Part shown: positions 33,281-41,866 of the stretch, one piece after another
How the letters are laid out: each line of letters begins with the position of its first letter
Numbering within the stretch: the stretch's first letter is position 1
Origin: Streptomyces sp. NBC_00440
Lineage (GTDB): Bacteria; Actinomycetota; Actinomycetes; Streptomycetales; Streptomycetaceae
Assembly: GCF_036014215.1 (NCBI RefSeq)
Contig: NZ_CP107921.1
Coordinates: forward strand, 2,055,501-2,119,500
DNA length: 64,000 nt
Direction of reading: 5' to 3'
Position numbers and translations under genes: made by a program
Notes under the pieces: model-generated
Databases searched by the model: none
What the model was told of the DNA's origin: nothing
Seen by the model: only the letters and a program-made list of their open reading frames with translations

Positions 33281-33410
33281 CGTCTCACTCCCGCAGCGCC
33301 GTCTCGCTCCCGTCTCACTCCCGCAGCAGCACCGTCCCGCTCCCGCCTCACTCCCTCCGCAGCACCATCTAGCCCCCGTCTCGCTCCCGTCTCACTCCCG
33401 CCGCAGCACT
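33281..33410 (-). repeat. Decayed 33-bp tandem copies of the thiolase gene's 3' end
   Basis: On the minus strand the thiolase gene ends GTGCTGCGGCGGGAGTGA. After it, diverged copies of this end plus the next 15 bases recur at 33334-33366 and 33301-33333 (both 33 bp) and partly at 33281-33300. Each copy again encodes LR(R)E-stop. The duplication is therefore of the gene's tail including its stop codon. The rest of the gap, 33086-33280, shows no gene; it holds low-complexity CTCCCG words. Confidence 0.75.
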
Positions 33411-34582
33411 GTCACCACCGCGGCCCCGCCGAGACCGATGTTGTGCGCGAGGCCGACCCGGGCGCCCGGGACCTGCCGGCCCTCTGCCTCACCGCGCAGC
33501 TGCCAGACCAGTTCGGCCGCCTGGGCCAGGCCCGTCGCGCCCAGCGGGTGGCCCTTGGAGATCAGCCCGCCCGACGGGTTCACCACCCACCGGCCGCCAT
33601 GTGTCGTCGCCCCGCTCTCCACGAGCTTGCCGGACTCCCCGTCGGCGCACATGCCCAGTGCCTCGTACGTCAGCAGCTCATTGACCGAGAAGCAGTCGTG
33701 CAGCTCGACGACGTCCACGTCCTCGATGCCGAGCCCTGACCGCTCGTACGCCTGCCGCGCCGCCTCGCGCGACATCGGCCGGCCCACCGCGTCGATGCAC
33801 GAACCCGATGCGAAGCTCTCCTCGGTGTCCGTCGTCATCGCCTGGCCCGCGATCTCCACCGCCTTGTCGTGCAGGCCGTGTTCGACGACGAACCGTTCCG
33901 AGACGACGACCGCCGCTGCGGAACCGTCCGAGGTCGGCGAGCACTGGAGTTTCGTGAGCGGCCGGTGGATGGTCTTCGCCGCCAGGATCTCGTCCACCGT
34001 GTAGACGTCCTGGAACTGGGCGCGCGGGTTGTCCGCCGAGTGCCGATGGTTCTTGGCGCCGACCGCGGCCAGCTGCGCGGCGGTCGTCCCGTACCGCTCC
34101 ATGTGCTCCCGCGCCGCGTTGCCGAAGATCTGGGCGGTGGGCGGCGACATCTCGAAGCCGTGTCCTGCGGCCATGATCCCGTAGTGCCTGGCCACCGGGG
34201 ACGTCTTGAAGTCCCCGCTGTCCGCGCCGCCGCCGAGCGCGCCGCGCTGCATCTTCTCGAAGCCGAGCGCCAGCACACAGTCCGCGATGCCGCCCTCGAC
34301 GAACTGCCGCGCCATCATCAGCGCCGTCGACGCGGTGGCGCAGTTGTTGTTGACGTTGTAGACGGGTATCCCGGTGAGCCCCAGCTCGTAGGCGGCACGC
34401 TGCCCGGCCGTGGAGGCCTGGAAGCAGTAGCCGACGGGCAGTTGCTGCACCTGCTCATAGCCGACCCCGGCGTCGGCGAGCGCCTGGGTGCCTGCCTCCT
34501 TCGCCATGTCCCAGTACTGCCAGTCACGGCTCTCCGGCTTCTCGAACTTGGTCATCCCGACGCCGACGATGTACGCCTTCAT
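33392..34582 (-). CDS. SCP-x type thiolase / lipid-transfer protein (Ltp family)
   Basis: A 396-residue thiolase-fold protein. The nucleophile Cys81 is in NVNNNCATASTA; GGLISKGHPLGATG near the C-terminus supplies the catalytic histidine; VVELHDCFSVNELL is typical of the sterol-carrier-protein-x subgroup. Such enzymes cleave 3-ketoacyl-CoA or act as retro-aldolases on sterol side chains (Ltp2-Ltp4 in actinobacteria). I start at ATG 34582 (MKAYIVGVGMTKFE). No DUF35 partner gene is adjacent. The promoter region has the CTGACG-type palindrome but no KstR box. Placed with steroid catabolism by family and by operator. Confidence 0.87.
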   Translation of the reverse strand: MKAYIVGVGMTKFEKPESRDWQYWDMAKEAGTQALADAGVGYEQVQQLPVGYCFQASTAGQRAAYELGLTGIPVYNVNNNCATASTALMMARQFVEGGIADCVLALGFEKMQRGALGGGADSGDFKTSPVARHYGIMAAGHGFEMSPPTAQIFGNAAREHMERYGTTAAQLAAVGAKNHRHSADNPRAQFQDVYTVDEILAAKTIHRPLTKLQCSPTSDGSAAAVVVSERFVVEHGLHDKAVEIAGQAMTTDTEESFASGSCIDAVGRPMSREAARQAYERSGLGIEDVDVVELHDCFSVNELLTYEALGMCADGESGKLVESGATTHGGRWVVNPSGGLISKGHPLGATGLAQAAELVWQLRGEAEGRQVPGARVGLAHNIGLGGAAVVTVLRRE

Positions 34583-34647
34583 GGTCCTGTCCCGCCTCCC
34601 GGGCCCGCTGCCCCTGTCCGCGTCCGGACACACCGCCGGACGCTTCA

Positions 34648-34668
34648 TATCTGACGATCCGTCAGATA
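34648..34668. promoter_or_regulatory. CTGACG-type operator, site A
   Basis: The core CTGACGATCCGTCAG (34651-34665) is flanked by TAT and ATA, giving 9-bp perfect arms around ATC. It lies 66 bases before the Ltp-type thiolase gene. It is the most symmetric of five such sites in the window. Confidence 0.7.
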
Positions 34669-34747
34669 CCTAGATAGTGGCAGCGGAAGGCGGCCAGCGG
34701 AAGGCCGCGTGGCCGGTGAGTGCCGGGATATGGGTGTCAGCCGGGGC

Positions 34748-36943
34748 TCACGGATCGCGCGGCAGGCCGAGCAGGCGCTCGGCGACGACATTGAGCTGTA
34801 CCTGAGTGGTCCCGCCCGCGATGGTGAGGCAGCGCGACATCAGGAAGCCGTGGACGGCCTGCTCACCAGCCCCTTCACGGACCGCCCCGGCCGGGCCGAG
34901 CAGTTCGAGGGCCAGCTCCGCGACCTTCTGCTGGTGCGGGGTCTGCACCAGCTTCCGCACCGAGGCGCCGGCGCCCGGTTCGAGCCCGGACACCTGCTGG
35001 AGGGTGGTGCGCAGCCCGATGCAGGCGAGGGCGTGCGCCTCGGCGGCGAGCGCGCCGATCCGGGCACGCTGGGCACCGTCGAGCCCGTCAGACCGGGCGA
35101 TCAGCGCTTCGAGCCCGGTGGGGAAGGTCAACTGGTCGGCCATGTGGACGCGTTCGTTGCCGAGGGTGTTGCGGGCCACCCGCCAGCCGTCGTCGACCGC
35201 GCCGAGTACCGCGTCATCGGGCAGCAGCACGTCGTCGAAGTACACCTCGTTGAAGAGGGAGTCGCCGGTGATCTCCTTGAGCGGCCTGATGTCGATCCCG
35301 GCGGCCCGTTTCATGTCCACCAGGAAGTAGGTGAGCCCCTTGTGCCGGGGGGCTTCCTGGTTCGTGCGGGCGAGCAGGATCCCGTAGTCGGCCCACTGCG
35401 CGGCCGAGGTCCAGAGCTTCTGGCCGTTGACCAGCCAGCCGCCGTCGACACGGTCCGCGCGGGTGCGCAGCGAGGCCAGGTCGGACCCGGCCCCGGGCTC
35501 CGAGAAGAGCTGGCACCAGTGCACGTCGCCGCGGAGCGTCGGGGCCAGATGGCGGGCGCGCTGCTCGTCCGTCCCGTACGCCAGGAGCGAGGGCACCACC
35601 CAGGTGGCGATCCCCAGATCGCTGATCCGCACCCCGGCTGCCGCCAACTCCTGTTGTACGGCGAGCTGTTGGACGGGGCCGGCACCGAGGCCGTACGGCT
35701 CCGCCAGGTGGGGCGCCGCGTATCCGGTGGGGGCGAGGACGCGGCGGGCCTCGGCGGGGTCCAGGCCGCGGGCCACCCCGATCACCTCGCGGGCCCGCTC
35801 CCGGTGCGGCGCGGCCTCGGCGGGCAGTTCCAGGCGCAGTTCCCGGCGTGCGCCCGCGGCGGCGAGCCGCACGGCCCGCGCCCGGTGGGTGTCGCCGGGG
35901 CCGAGCAGCTGCCGGGCGACGACGGCGCGGCGCAGATGGAGGTGGGCGTCATGTTCCCAGGTGAAGCCGGTGCCGCCGAGGATCTGGATGCAGTCCTTGG
36001 CACAGCTGTGGGCGGCGTCCAGCGCGGTGGCGGCCGCGAGCGAGGCGACGAGCCCGCGCACCTCGGCACTCGCTTCGGCGCCCCCCTCGGGGCTCACCTC
36101 AGCACTCGCCCCGGAGGAGTCGCAGCCCGCTCCGGCGGCCCGCGCCGCGTCCCAGGTCAGCGCCCTGGCCTGCTCGACCCGCAGGAGCATGTCGGCGCAG
36201 AGGTGCTTGACGGCCTGGAACTGGCCGATGGGCCGCCCGAACTGTTCGCGCACCTTGGCGTGTTCGGTGGCGGTGTGCAGCGCCCAGGCCGCCGTGCCGC
36301 AGGCGTCGGCGGCGAACAGGACGGCCGCCAGATCGGTGACGAGCCCGTCGTCGAGCGTCAGCAGCCGGTCGGCGGGCACCTCCGCTCTCAGCCGCACCTC
36401 GGCGGTCGGCCTGGTCGGATCCACGCTCCGCTGGGCACGCACCTCAAGATCCGCGGCGTCCACAGCGGCCCAGCGCCCCTCGTGCCGCAGCAGAACCAGA
36501 CCCGCCTCCGCGCCGCCGAGTACCGGATCACCCGCGTCACCCAGGGCCACCGCGCCGGGCCACCGCCCGTCCGCGAGCGGCGCCGCGAGGTCGGGGCGGC
36601 CCGCCCGGTGCAGCAGGGCGGAGGCCAGCACGGTCGGGAGATAGGGGCCGGGGAGCGCCGCAGCGGCGGCCTCCTCCAGGATGACGGCCTGCTCCAGGAG
36701 GCCGCCGCCCCCTCCCCCGTACTCCTCGGGGAGGTGCGCGCCCAGCAGCCCCTGCGCGGCGAGGGCCGCCCAGTGAGCCGGCGGCCCGCCTCTGCCACCG
36801 GTACTGCCACCGTCGTTGTCACCGTCGCCGCCGGGTGGCGCGTCGAGCAGTTCGCGGGCCTTCGCGGGTGGTGCCTCCCGCGCCAGCAGCCCCCGCACGG
36901 CGTCGGCCAACTCCTTCTGCTCCTGCGTGATTCCGATGCCCAT
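34748..36943 (-). CDS. Acyl-CoA dehydrogenase, double-domain (FadE34-like)
   Basis: A 731-residue protein made of two acyl-CoA dehydrogenase units in tandem. The first (about 1-370) begins with a helical domain (ITQEQKELADAVRGLL) and lacks the best flavin motifs. The second (about 380-731) has LFSEPGAGSDLASLRTRA and the WLVNGQKLWTSAA strand that contact FAD and substrate, and ends with the usual helical bundle. Single-chain double ACADs of this length, such as FadE34/ChsE3 of M. tuberculosis (711 residues), desaturate steroid acyl-CoA side chains, where other bugs use alpha2beta2 pairs. A KstR-like box and a CTGACG-type site lie directly upstream. ATG 36943 lacks a strong ribosome site. Confidence 0.88.
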   Translation of the reverse strand: MGIGITQEQKELADAVRGLLAREAPPAKARELLDAPPGGDGDNDGGSTGGRGGPPAHWAALAAQGLLGAHLPEEYGGGGGGLLEQAVILEEAAAAALPGPYLPTVLASALLHRAGRPDLAAPLADGRWPGAVALGDAGDPVLGGAEAGLVLLRHEGRWAAVDAADLEVRAQRSVDPTRPTAEVRLRAEVPADRLLTLDDGLVTDLAAVLFAADACGTAAWALHTATEHAKVREQFGRPIGQFQAVKHLCADMLLRVEQARALTWDAARAAGAGCDSSGASAEVSPEGGAEASAEVRGLVASLAAATALDAAHSCAKDCIQILGGTGFTWEHDAHLHLRRAVVARQLLGPGDTHRARAVRLAAAGARRELRLELPAEAAPHRERAREVIGVARGLDPAEARRVLAPTGYAAPHLAEPYGLGAGPVQQLAVQQELAAAGVRISDLGIATWVVPSLLAYGTDEQRARHLAPTLRGDVHWCQLFSEPGAGSDLASLRTRADRVDGGWLVNGQKLWTSAAQWADYGILLARTNQEAPRHKGLTYFLVDMKRAAGIDIRPLKEITGDSLFNEVYFDDVLLPDDAVLGAVDDGWRVARNTLGNERVHMADQLTFPTGLEALIARSDGLDGAQRARIGALAAEAHALACIGLRTTLQQVSGLEPGAGASVRKLVQTPHQQKVAELALELLGPAGAVREGAGEQAVHGFLMSRCLTIAGGTTQVQLNVVAERLLGLPRDP

Positions 36944-36955
36944 GCCCAGCGAGAC

Positions 36956-36969
36956 TAGAACACGTTACA
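36956..36969. promoter_or_regulatory. KstR-like operator box 2
   Basis: TAGAACACGTTACA fits TnnAACnnGTTnnA at all fixed positions. It is only 13 bases from the start of the acyl-CoA dehydrogenase gene and one base from the CTGACG-type site, so two repressors would compete or cooperate here. Confidence 0.75.
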
Positions 36970-36970
36970 T

Positions 36971-36986
36971 TCTGACGGAAGGTCAG
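36971..36986. promoter_or_regulatory. CTGACG-type operator, site B
   Basis: CTGACGGAAGGTCAG (36972-36986), preceded by T, is the second member of the palindrome family. It adjoins KstR-like box 2 in front of the double acyl-CoA dehydrogenase gene. Confidence 0.6.
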
Positions 36987-37004
36987 CTACTGAGGTCGGA
37001 CCAG

Positions 37005-37018
37005 GTGATACAGATCAC
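37005..37018. promoter_or_regulatory. Crp-like site
   Basis: GTGATACAGATCAC has the GTGA-N6-TCAC symmetry of Crp/FNR-family operators. It lies between the divergent acyl-CoA dehydrogenase and MFS genes, 113 bases before the latter's start. Confidence 0.4.
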
Positions 37019-37130
37019 GCGGCACTTATATGGCGTTTACCGGAATACCTGAACCCCTCCGGAAGCTTCATGATGCAACCACTTGGACGCCCGGTCCCCT
37101 GCCGGTCTGCCTTACCTGGAGGCTTCACGC

Positions 37131-38942
37131 ATGACACAGGCCGCTCCCTCGCTGCCCGAGACAACCGCCGAGGAACCGCGCACCACCCGTGGCAGGGGCG
37201 GCATCGTCCCCGTACTCGCCTTCGCAGGCATCGTCGTGGCCGTCATGCAGACGCTGCTCGTCCCGGTCATCAAGGACCTGCCGACACTGCTGAGCACCGC
37301 CCCGTCGAACGCCACCTGGGTCATGACCGCCACGCTGCTCGCGGGCGCGATAGCCACCCCGATCATGGGACGGCTCGGTGACCTCTACGGCAAGCGGCGG
37401 ATGCTGCTCGCCAGCCTCTCCGTCATGGTGGTCGGCTCGCTGATCTGCGGGTTCACCGACAACTTGCTGATCATGATCGTCGGCCGTGCACTCCAGGGCT
37501 TCGCCATGGGCGCCATCCCGCTCGGCATCGGCATCATGCGTGACGAGCTGCCCCGCGAGAAGCTCGGCTCGGCCATGGCGCTGATGAGCTCCTCCATCGG
37601 CGTCGGCGGCGGGCTCGCCCTGCCGGCCGCCGCCCTGGTGGCACAGCACGCCGACTGGCACGCCCTGTTCTTCGGCGCCGCCGGGCTCGGCGTCATCTCG
37701 ATGGCGCTCACCCTCATCTTCGTACCGGAGTCCTCGACCCGCGCCCGCGGCAGCTTCGACATCCTTGGCGCGCTCGGCCTCTCGGCCGGTCTGGTCTGCC
37801 TGCTGCTGCCGATCACCAAGGGCTCCGACTGGGGCTGGACGTCGGGCACCACACTCGGCCTCTTCGCCGGCGCCCTCGCCATCCTGCTGCTGTGGGGCGT
37901 GATGGAGCTGCGCGTCGCGGCCCCGCTGGTGGACCTGCGGACCACGGCCCGCCGCGAGGTGCTGCTCACCAACCTGGCGTCGATCATGGTCGGTGTCGCG
38001 TTCTACGCCATCTCGCTGGTGCTGCCGCAGCTGCTCCAGCTGCCGAAGGCGACCGGTTACGGCCTCGGCCAGTCGATGGTGGTCGCGGGCCTGTGCGTGG
38101 CGCCCCTCGGCCTCACGATGATGCTCACCGCGCCGGTCTACGCCAGGATCGCCGCGAAGTACGGGCCCAAGGTCTCGCTGATGATCGGGATGCTGATCAT
38201 CGCGATCGGGTACGGGGCGGGGCTCGCCCTCATGAGCGCGCCCTGGCAGACCATCATCATCTCGGTCGTCGTGGGCGCGGGCATCGGTCTCGCCTACTCC
38301 TCGCTCCCCGCGCTGATCATCGGCGCGGTCGACCCCTCCGAGACGGGCGCGGCCAACGGCCTCAACACGCTGATGCGTTCCATCGGCACCTCGGTGTCGA
38401 GCGCGGTGATCGGCATGGTGCTCGCGCACTCCTCGACCGCGCTGGGCCCGGTGTCCGTACCGAGCATGAGCGGCTTCCGCACCTCGTTCATGATCGCCAC
38501 GGCCGCGGTCGTGATCGGCCTGGTGTTCGCGGCGTTCCTCCCCTCGCGCAAGCGCACGGCCGCCCAGTCGCGGCCCGTCGCCGCACATGAGGGCGGCTCG
38601 GCCACCGTCGCCGAGGAGGCGGCGGCCATCCTCGACGCCGAGGACCGGAACCTCCAGGACTTCCGGGGGTTCCAGGGCCGGGTGCTCGACGCCGAGGGCA
38701 CTCCGGTGCCGCGTGCCACGGTCACGCTGATCGACCACCGCGGCCGGCAGTCGGGAATCGTGGTCGCGGACGGCGCGGGAGCCTTCGCGCTCGCCGCCCG
38801 GTCGGCCGGTACGTACATCCTCGCCGCCACGGCGCCCGGCCTCCCGCCGCTGGCCACCCATGTCGCGTACACGAGCGTGGACCAACTGGTGGCGGTGGAC
38901 CTGAAGCTGGGATCGACCGTGCCGGCGAACGCGGGCCGGTAA
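37131..38942 (+). CDS. MFS transporter with C-terminal Ig-like (carboxypeptidase-regulatory) domain
   Basis: A 603-residue protein. Residues about 25-475 form an MFS transporter with some 14 helices (motif A MGRLGDLYGKRRMLLASLS). After a polar linker, residues about 510-600 form a predicted beta-sandwich: FQGRVLDAEGTPVPRATVTL, GAFALAARSAGTYILAATAP, the pattern of the carboxypeptidase regulatory-like / CNA-B fold. Such a domain on a proton-driven exporter is unusual; it would be cytoplasmic or external depending on helix count. ATG 37131 has GGAGG at 8 bases. It is divergent from the FadE34-like gene with a Crp-like site between. Substrate unknown. Confidence 0.88.
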   Translation: MTQAAPSLPETTAEEPRTTRGRGGIVPVLAFAGIVVAVMQTLLVPVIKDLPTLLSTAPSNATWVMTATLLAGAIATPIMGRLGDLYGKRRMLLASLSVMVVGSLICGFTDNLLIMIVGRALQGFAMGAIPLGIGIMRDELPREKLGSAMALMSSSIGVGGGLALPAAALVAQHADWHALFFGAAGLGVISMALTLIFVPESSTRARGSFDILGALGLSAGLVCLLLPITKGSDWGWTSGTTLGLFAGALAILLLWGVMELRVAAPLVDLRTTARREVLLTNLASIMVGVAFYAISLVLPQLLQLPKATGYGLGQSMVVAGLCVAPLGLTMMLTAPVYARIAAKYGPKVSLMIGMLIIAIGYGAGLALMSAPWQTIIISVVVGAGIGLAYSSLPALIIGAVDPSETGAANGLNTLMRSIGTSVSSAVIGMVLAHSSTALGPVSVPSMSGFRTSFMIATAAVVIGLVFAAFLPSRKRTAAQSRPVAAHEGGSATVAEEAAAILDAEDRNLQDFRGFQGRVLDAEGTPVPRATVTLIDHRGRQSGIVVADGAGAFALAARSAGTYILAATAPGLPPLATHVAYTSVDQLVAVDLKLGSTVPANAGR

Positions 38943-38989
38943 CCGTTGCCGGGGGCCGGGGCGGGCCCACGGAACGTACGGCAACGGCG

Positions 38990-39016
38990 TCCGGGGGCCC
39001 GCGCGAGGCCCCCGGA
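38990..39016 (+). terminator. Hairpin after the MFS gene
   Basis: TCCGGGGGCC and GGCCCCCGGA are exact inverted repeats around a 7-base loop, 48 bases after the stop. TAGCAT at 39027 just downstream is a -10-like word for the next gene. Confidence 0.65.
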
Positions 39017-39090
39017 TCCCCCGGACTAGCATGGCCCGGCCGGCCGGCCACAACACACCGGCAAGCCCGCCCCGTAACAGGAGGATCCCC

Positions 39091-39732
39091 ATGGCCGCCC
39101 CCACGCCAGCGACCCTGGCCGCGTTCGAGGCCGCCAAGGGATTCATGCCCGCGGACGAAGGGCTCGCGCTGTACGAGGCGGCCGTGCTGGCCGCCGGGCT
39201 CGGCCTCCCGCTCCTGGAGGTCGGCACCTACTGCGGCCGCTCCACCCTCCTCATCGCCGACGCCGCGCGCGCGGCCGGCGTCCCCGCGATCACCGTCGAC
39301 CACCACCGCGGCAGCGAGGAGCAGCAGCCCGGCTGGGAGTACCACGACCCCTCCGTCGTGGACCCCGAGGTCGGCCTCATGGACACGCTCCCCACCTTCC
39401 GCCGCACCCTGCACAAGGCCGGACTCGAAGACCATGTGATCGCGATGGTCGGCCGGTCCCCGCAGGTCGCCAAGGCCTGGGGCGGCCCGCTCGGCCTGGT
39501 GTTCATCGACGGCGGTCACACCGACGAGCACGCGAGCGGCGACTACGAGGGCTGGGCCCCGCACCTCGCGGAGGGCGGGCTGCTGCTCGTCCACGACGTC
39601 TTCCCCGACCCGGCGGACGGCGGCCAGGCCCCGTACCGCGTCTACCTCAGGGCCCTCGCGTCCGGTGCCTTCACCGAGATCTCCGTGACCGGCTCGCTCC
39701 GCGTCCTGCGGCGCACCGGACCGGGAATCTGA
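39091..39732 (+). CDS. Class I SAM-dependent methyltransferase
   Basis: A 213-residue protein of the CmcI/O-methyltransferase-like group: LLEVGTYCGRSTLLIADAA is the SAM-binding motif I, LVFIDGGHTDEHASGDYEGW carries a likely metal/substrate aspartate and histidine, and GGLLLVHDVFPDP follows. Acts on an unknown small molecule. ATG 39091 has AGGAGG at 6 bases; the frame's earlier ATG at 39031 lies over the promoter. It stands alone between terminator-like sequences and the amidase gene. Confidence 0.87.
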   Translation: MAAPTPATLAAFEAAKGFMPADEGLALYEAAVLAAGLGLPLLEVGTYCGRSTLLIADAARAAGVPAITVDHHRGSEEQQPGWEYHDPSVVDPEVGLMDTLPTFRRTLHKAGLEDHVIAMVGRSPQVAKAWGGPLGLVFIDGGHTDEHASGDYEGWAPHLAEGGLLLVHDVFPDPADGGQAPYRVYLRALASGAFTEISVTGSLRVLRRTGPGI

Positions 39733-39794
39733 GCACCCGGGACCACCGCGCCCGCGACCGGGCGGCGACGGGAAGGCCGGGCTAAGCTCGCGCC

Positions 39795-40754
39795 GTGCTG
39801 TACGACGACGATGACGACAACCGCCCCTCCCTCTCGCACCGCCTCCGGAAGTCACCCGGGGTGATCACGGTCGCCGCCCTGGTGCCCGCCTGTCTGGCCG
39901 GCTGGCTGATCTGGCATTCCGTGGGCGGTCCGGAGGGAACGTCGGCGAAGAGCCCGGCCACGGCAGAGACCCAGGACAGCACCCCGAGCACCACCCCGGC
40001 GAAGCCCTCGCACGCGGCGGACGGCGACAACAAGCAGGGCGACGACAAACCCGGCAACGGCGCACCCGCCGGTCATGCGTCGCTCGCGGGAAAAGTCGTC
40101 GTGATCGACCCGGGGCACAACCCGAACAATTACCGTCACCCGACCGAAATCAACCGCCGGGTAAATATCGGCAACGGCACAACAGAATGCGACACCACCG
40201 GCACTTCGACCAATAACGGTTATGCCGAGGCCCAGTTCACTCTCGATGTGTCGCACCGGCTGCGCGCCCTGCTCGAAAAGCAGGGCGCGAAGGTCAGGCT
40301 GACCCAGAACGACGACCACAGTTTCGGTCCCTGTGTGACCGAACGGGCCTCCTTCGGCAACAAAGCGAAAGCCGACGCAGCCGTCTCCGTGCACGCCGAC
40401 GGCTCGTCGGTCGGCCACCGGGGCTTCCACGTGATCCTTCCCGCCCTGGTGAAAGCGGGTGCGGCCGACACGGCCGACATCGTGGCCCCGTCGCACGACC
40501 TCGGGACCCGGATCGCCGGAAAGTTCGTCCGGGACACCGGAACCGCTCCTTCCAACTACATCGGTGGCGGTACGGGGTTGGACACCCGGGGCGATCTCGG
40601 CGGGCTCAATCTCTCAACTGTGCCCAAAGTGTTCATCGAATGCGGCAATATGCGTGATCCCAAAGATGCCGCTCTGCTCACGAGTGGAAGCTGGCGCCAG
40701 AAGGCCGCACAGGGGATCGCGGACGGCATCAGCAGCTTTCTCCACGCGGAGTGA
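39795..40754 (+). CDS. N-acetylmuramoyl-L-alanine amidase (Amidase_3), membrane-anchored
   Basis: A 319-residue protein. An acidic start (MLYDDDDDN) precedes one membrane segment at about 22-42, then a disordered Ser/Thr/Pro linker, then the amidase domain from about 98: VVVIDPGHNP with the zinc histidine, FGNKAKADAAVSVHADGS with the second, and VPKVFIECGNM with the catalytic glutamate. It cuts the amide bond between muramic acid and L-alanine in peptidoglycan, on the outer face. The start is GTG 39795; TAAGCT 12 bases upstream could be the -10 of a leaderless mRNA. No other wall gene is adjacent. Confidence 0.92.
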   Translation: MLYDDDDDNRPSLSHRLRKSPGVITVAALVPACLAGWLIWHSVGGPEGTSAKSPATAETQDSTPSTTPAKPSHAADGDNKQGDDKPGNGAPAGHASLAGKVVVIDPGHNPNNYRHPTEINRRVNIGNGTTECDTTGTSTNNGYAEAQFTLDVSHRLRALLEKQGAKVRLTQNDDHSFGPCVTERASFGNKAKADAAVSVHADGSSVGHRGFHVILPALVKAGAADTADIVAPSHDLGTRIAGKFVRDTGTAPSNYIGGGTGLDTRGDLGGLNLSTVPKVFIECGNMRDPKDAALLTSGSWRQKAAQGIADGISSFLHAE

Positions 40755-40865
40755 CGAGACCCGGCACACGACCCGCCGGGGCAGACGATAGATTCACCCC
40801 TACGATGGGGAGCCGCCCCCGAGCTCCACGCCGCCCCGACGAGCCGACCTACTAAGGATTCTTAC

Positions 40866-41732
40866 GTGAACATCCGCTCCCTCACACGAGGCGACGGCGT
40901 GGTGATCGGAGCAGCGGTGGTGCTGTTCATCGCCTCGTTCCTCGATCTCACCTCTTACGGCAACCAGTGCAGCGGTTCGTACTGCGCCAACCTGAACAAC
41001 CCCAGCGCGTGGGACTCACTGGGCACGCTGATGGGCATCTACCTGGCCGGCGTCATCGGGGCAGCCCTGATCACCGTGGCCCGCGCCCTGCCGCAGCCGC
41101 GCAAGGTCGTGGGTCTCGACATGGCCCAGTTCGGTGTCGCGTTCACCATCTTCGCCGCGTGGACGGGGTTCTGGACCCTGGTCGACGCGTCGAGCCGGGG
41201 GGCCGGACTGATTCTCGGGTTCATCGCGGCGCTGGTGCTCGCGGGCGCGGCTGTCGCCGGCCCGCTCCTCCCCGCGCTCAAGGGCCCGCTGCTGAGCGCC
41301 CCGAAGCCGGCCGCCGTGACGCCGTCCCCGTACGGCGTGCAGGCCGCCGGTGCACCGGGCCAGGGCTACGGGTACCCGGGCGCGCAGGCCCAACAGCCTT
41401 ACGGCGCCCAGCCGCAGCCGGGCCATCCGCAGCCCGCGGCGTTCGGAGCCCAGGCCGGGCACCCCGGTCAGCCGCAGGACACCCACCAGCCCACGGCGGC
41501 CCAGCCGCAGCCTTCGGCCGACGCGCCCGCCGGGGAGTTCGCGCCGTTCTGGTTCGCGGTTCCGGTGGCCCGTCCGCTGTACGGGGAGGACGGCTCTCCG
41601 GCCCCCATCGCCGAACTGGCCCCGGGCACCTGGTACCTCGCGGTCGAGCAGCGCGGCCCGGGTCTGATCGCACAGACACAGGACGGCCGGCGCGGCGTGC
41701 TCCAGGACACCACGGGTATCCAGCGCGGCTAG
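40866..41732 (+). CDS. Membrane protein with Pro/Gln-rich region (DUF5336-like)
   Basis: A 288-residue protein with four hydrophobic segments in the first 140 residues (GVVIGAAVVLFIASFLDLTS, then LMGIYLAGVIGAALITVA, VAFTIFAAWTGFWTLV, GLILGFIAALVLAGAAVAG), a long Gln/Pro/Gly/Tyr-rich disordered stretch (residues 150-215), and a compact C-terminal part that may be soluble (FWFAVPVARPLYGEDG). This layout is common in streptomycete conserved membrane proteins of unknown role. GTG 40866 has AAGGA at 7 bases. It forms its own unit with a strong terminator. Confidence 0.8.
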   Translation: MNIRSLTRGDGVVIGAAVVLFIASFLDLTSYGNQCSGSYCANLNNPSAWDSLGTLMGIYLAGVIGAALITVARALPQPRKVVGLDMAQFGVAFTIFAAWTGFWTLVDASSRGAGLILGFIAALVLAGAAVAGPLLPALKGPLLSAPKPAAVTPSPYGVQAAGAPGQGYGYPGAQAQQPYGAQPQPGHPQPAAFGAQAGHPGQPQDTHQPTAAQPQPSADAPAGEFAPFWFAVPVARPLYGEDGSPAPIAELAPGTWYLAVEQRGPGLIAQTQDGRRGVLQDTTGIQRG

Positions 41733-41779
41733 CAGCTCTCGTTCAGGCCCGACAACGTCACGTTCAGGCCTGATGCCGC

Positions 41780-41810
41780 ACGGCCCCCGCCCCTTCCGGG
41801 CGGGGGCCGT
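41780..41810 (+). terminator. Strong terminator hairpin
   Basis: ACGGCCCCCGCCC and GGGCGGGGGCCGT are perfect 13-base arms around a 5-base loop, followed by TGCGTTT. It ends the membrane-protein gene; a direct repeat of GTTCAGGCC lies just before it. Confidence 0.9.
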
Positions 41811-41825
41811 TGCGTTTACAGTCGC

Positions 41826-41840
41826 CTGACGATGTGTCAG
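41826..41840. promoter_or_regulatory. CTGACG-type operator, site C
   Basis: CTGACGATGTGTCAG is a 15-bp palindrome 27 bases before the LLM oxidoreductase gene. No KstR-like box is seen in this promoter. Confidence 0.65.
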
Positions 41841-41866
41841 TTAGCGTGCGACCGGGAGGCTTTACG

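Noticed and set aside
33281..33410. Possible CRISPR array
   Set aside because: The 33-bp units are directly adjacent without unique spacers, and they derive from the thiolase gene's end.
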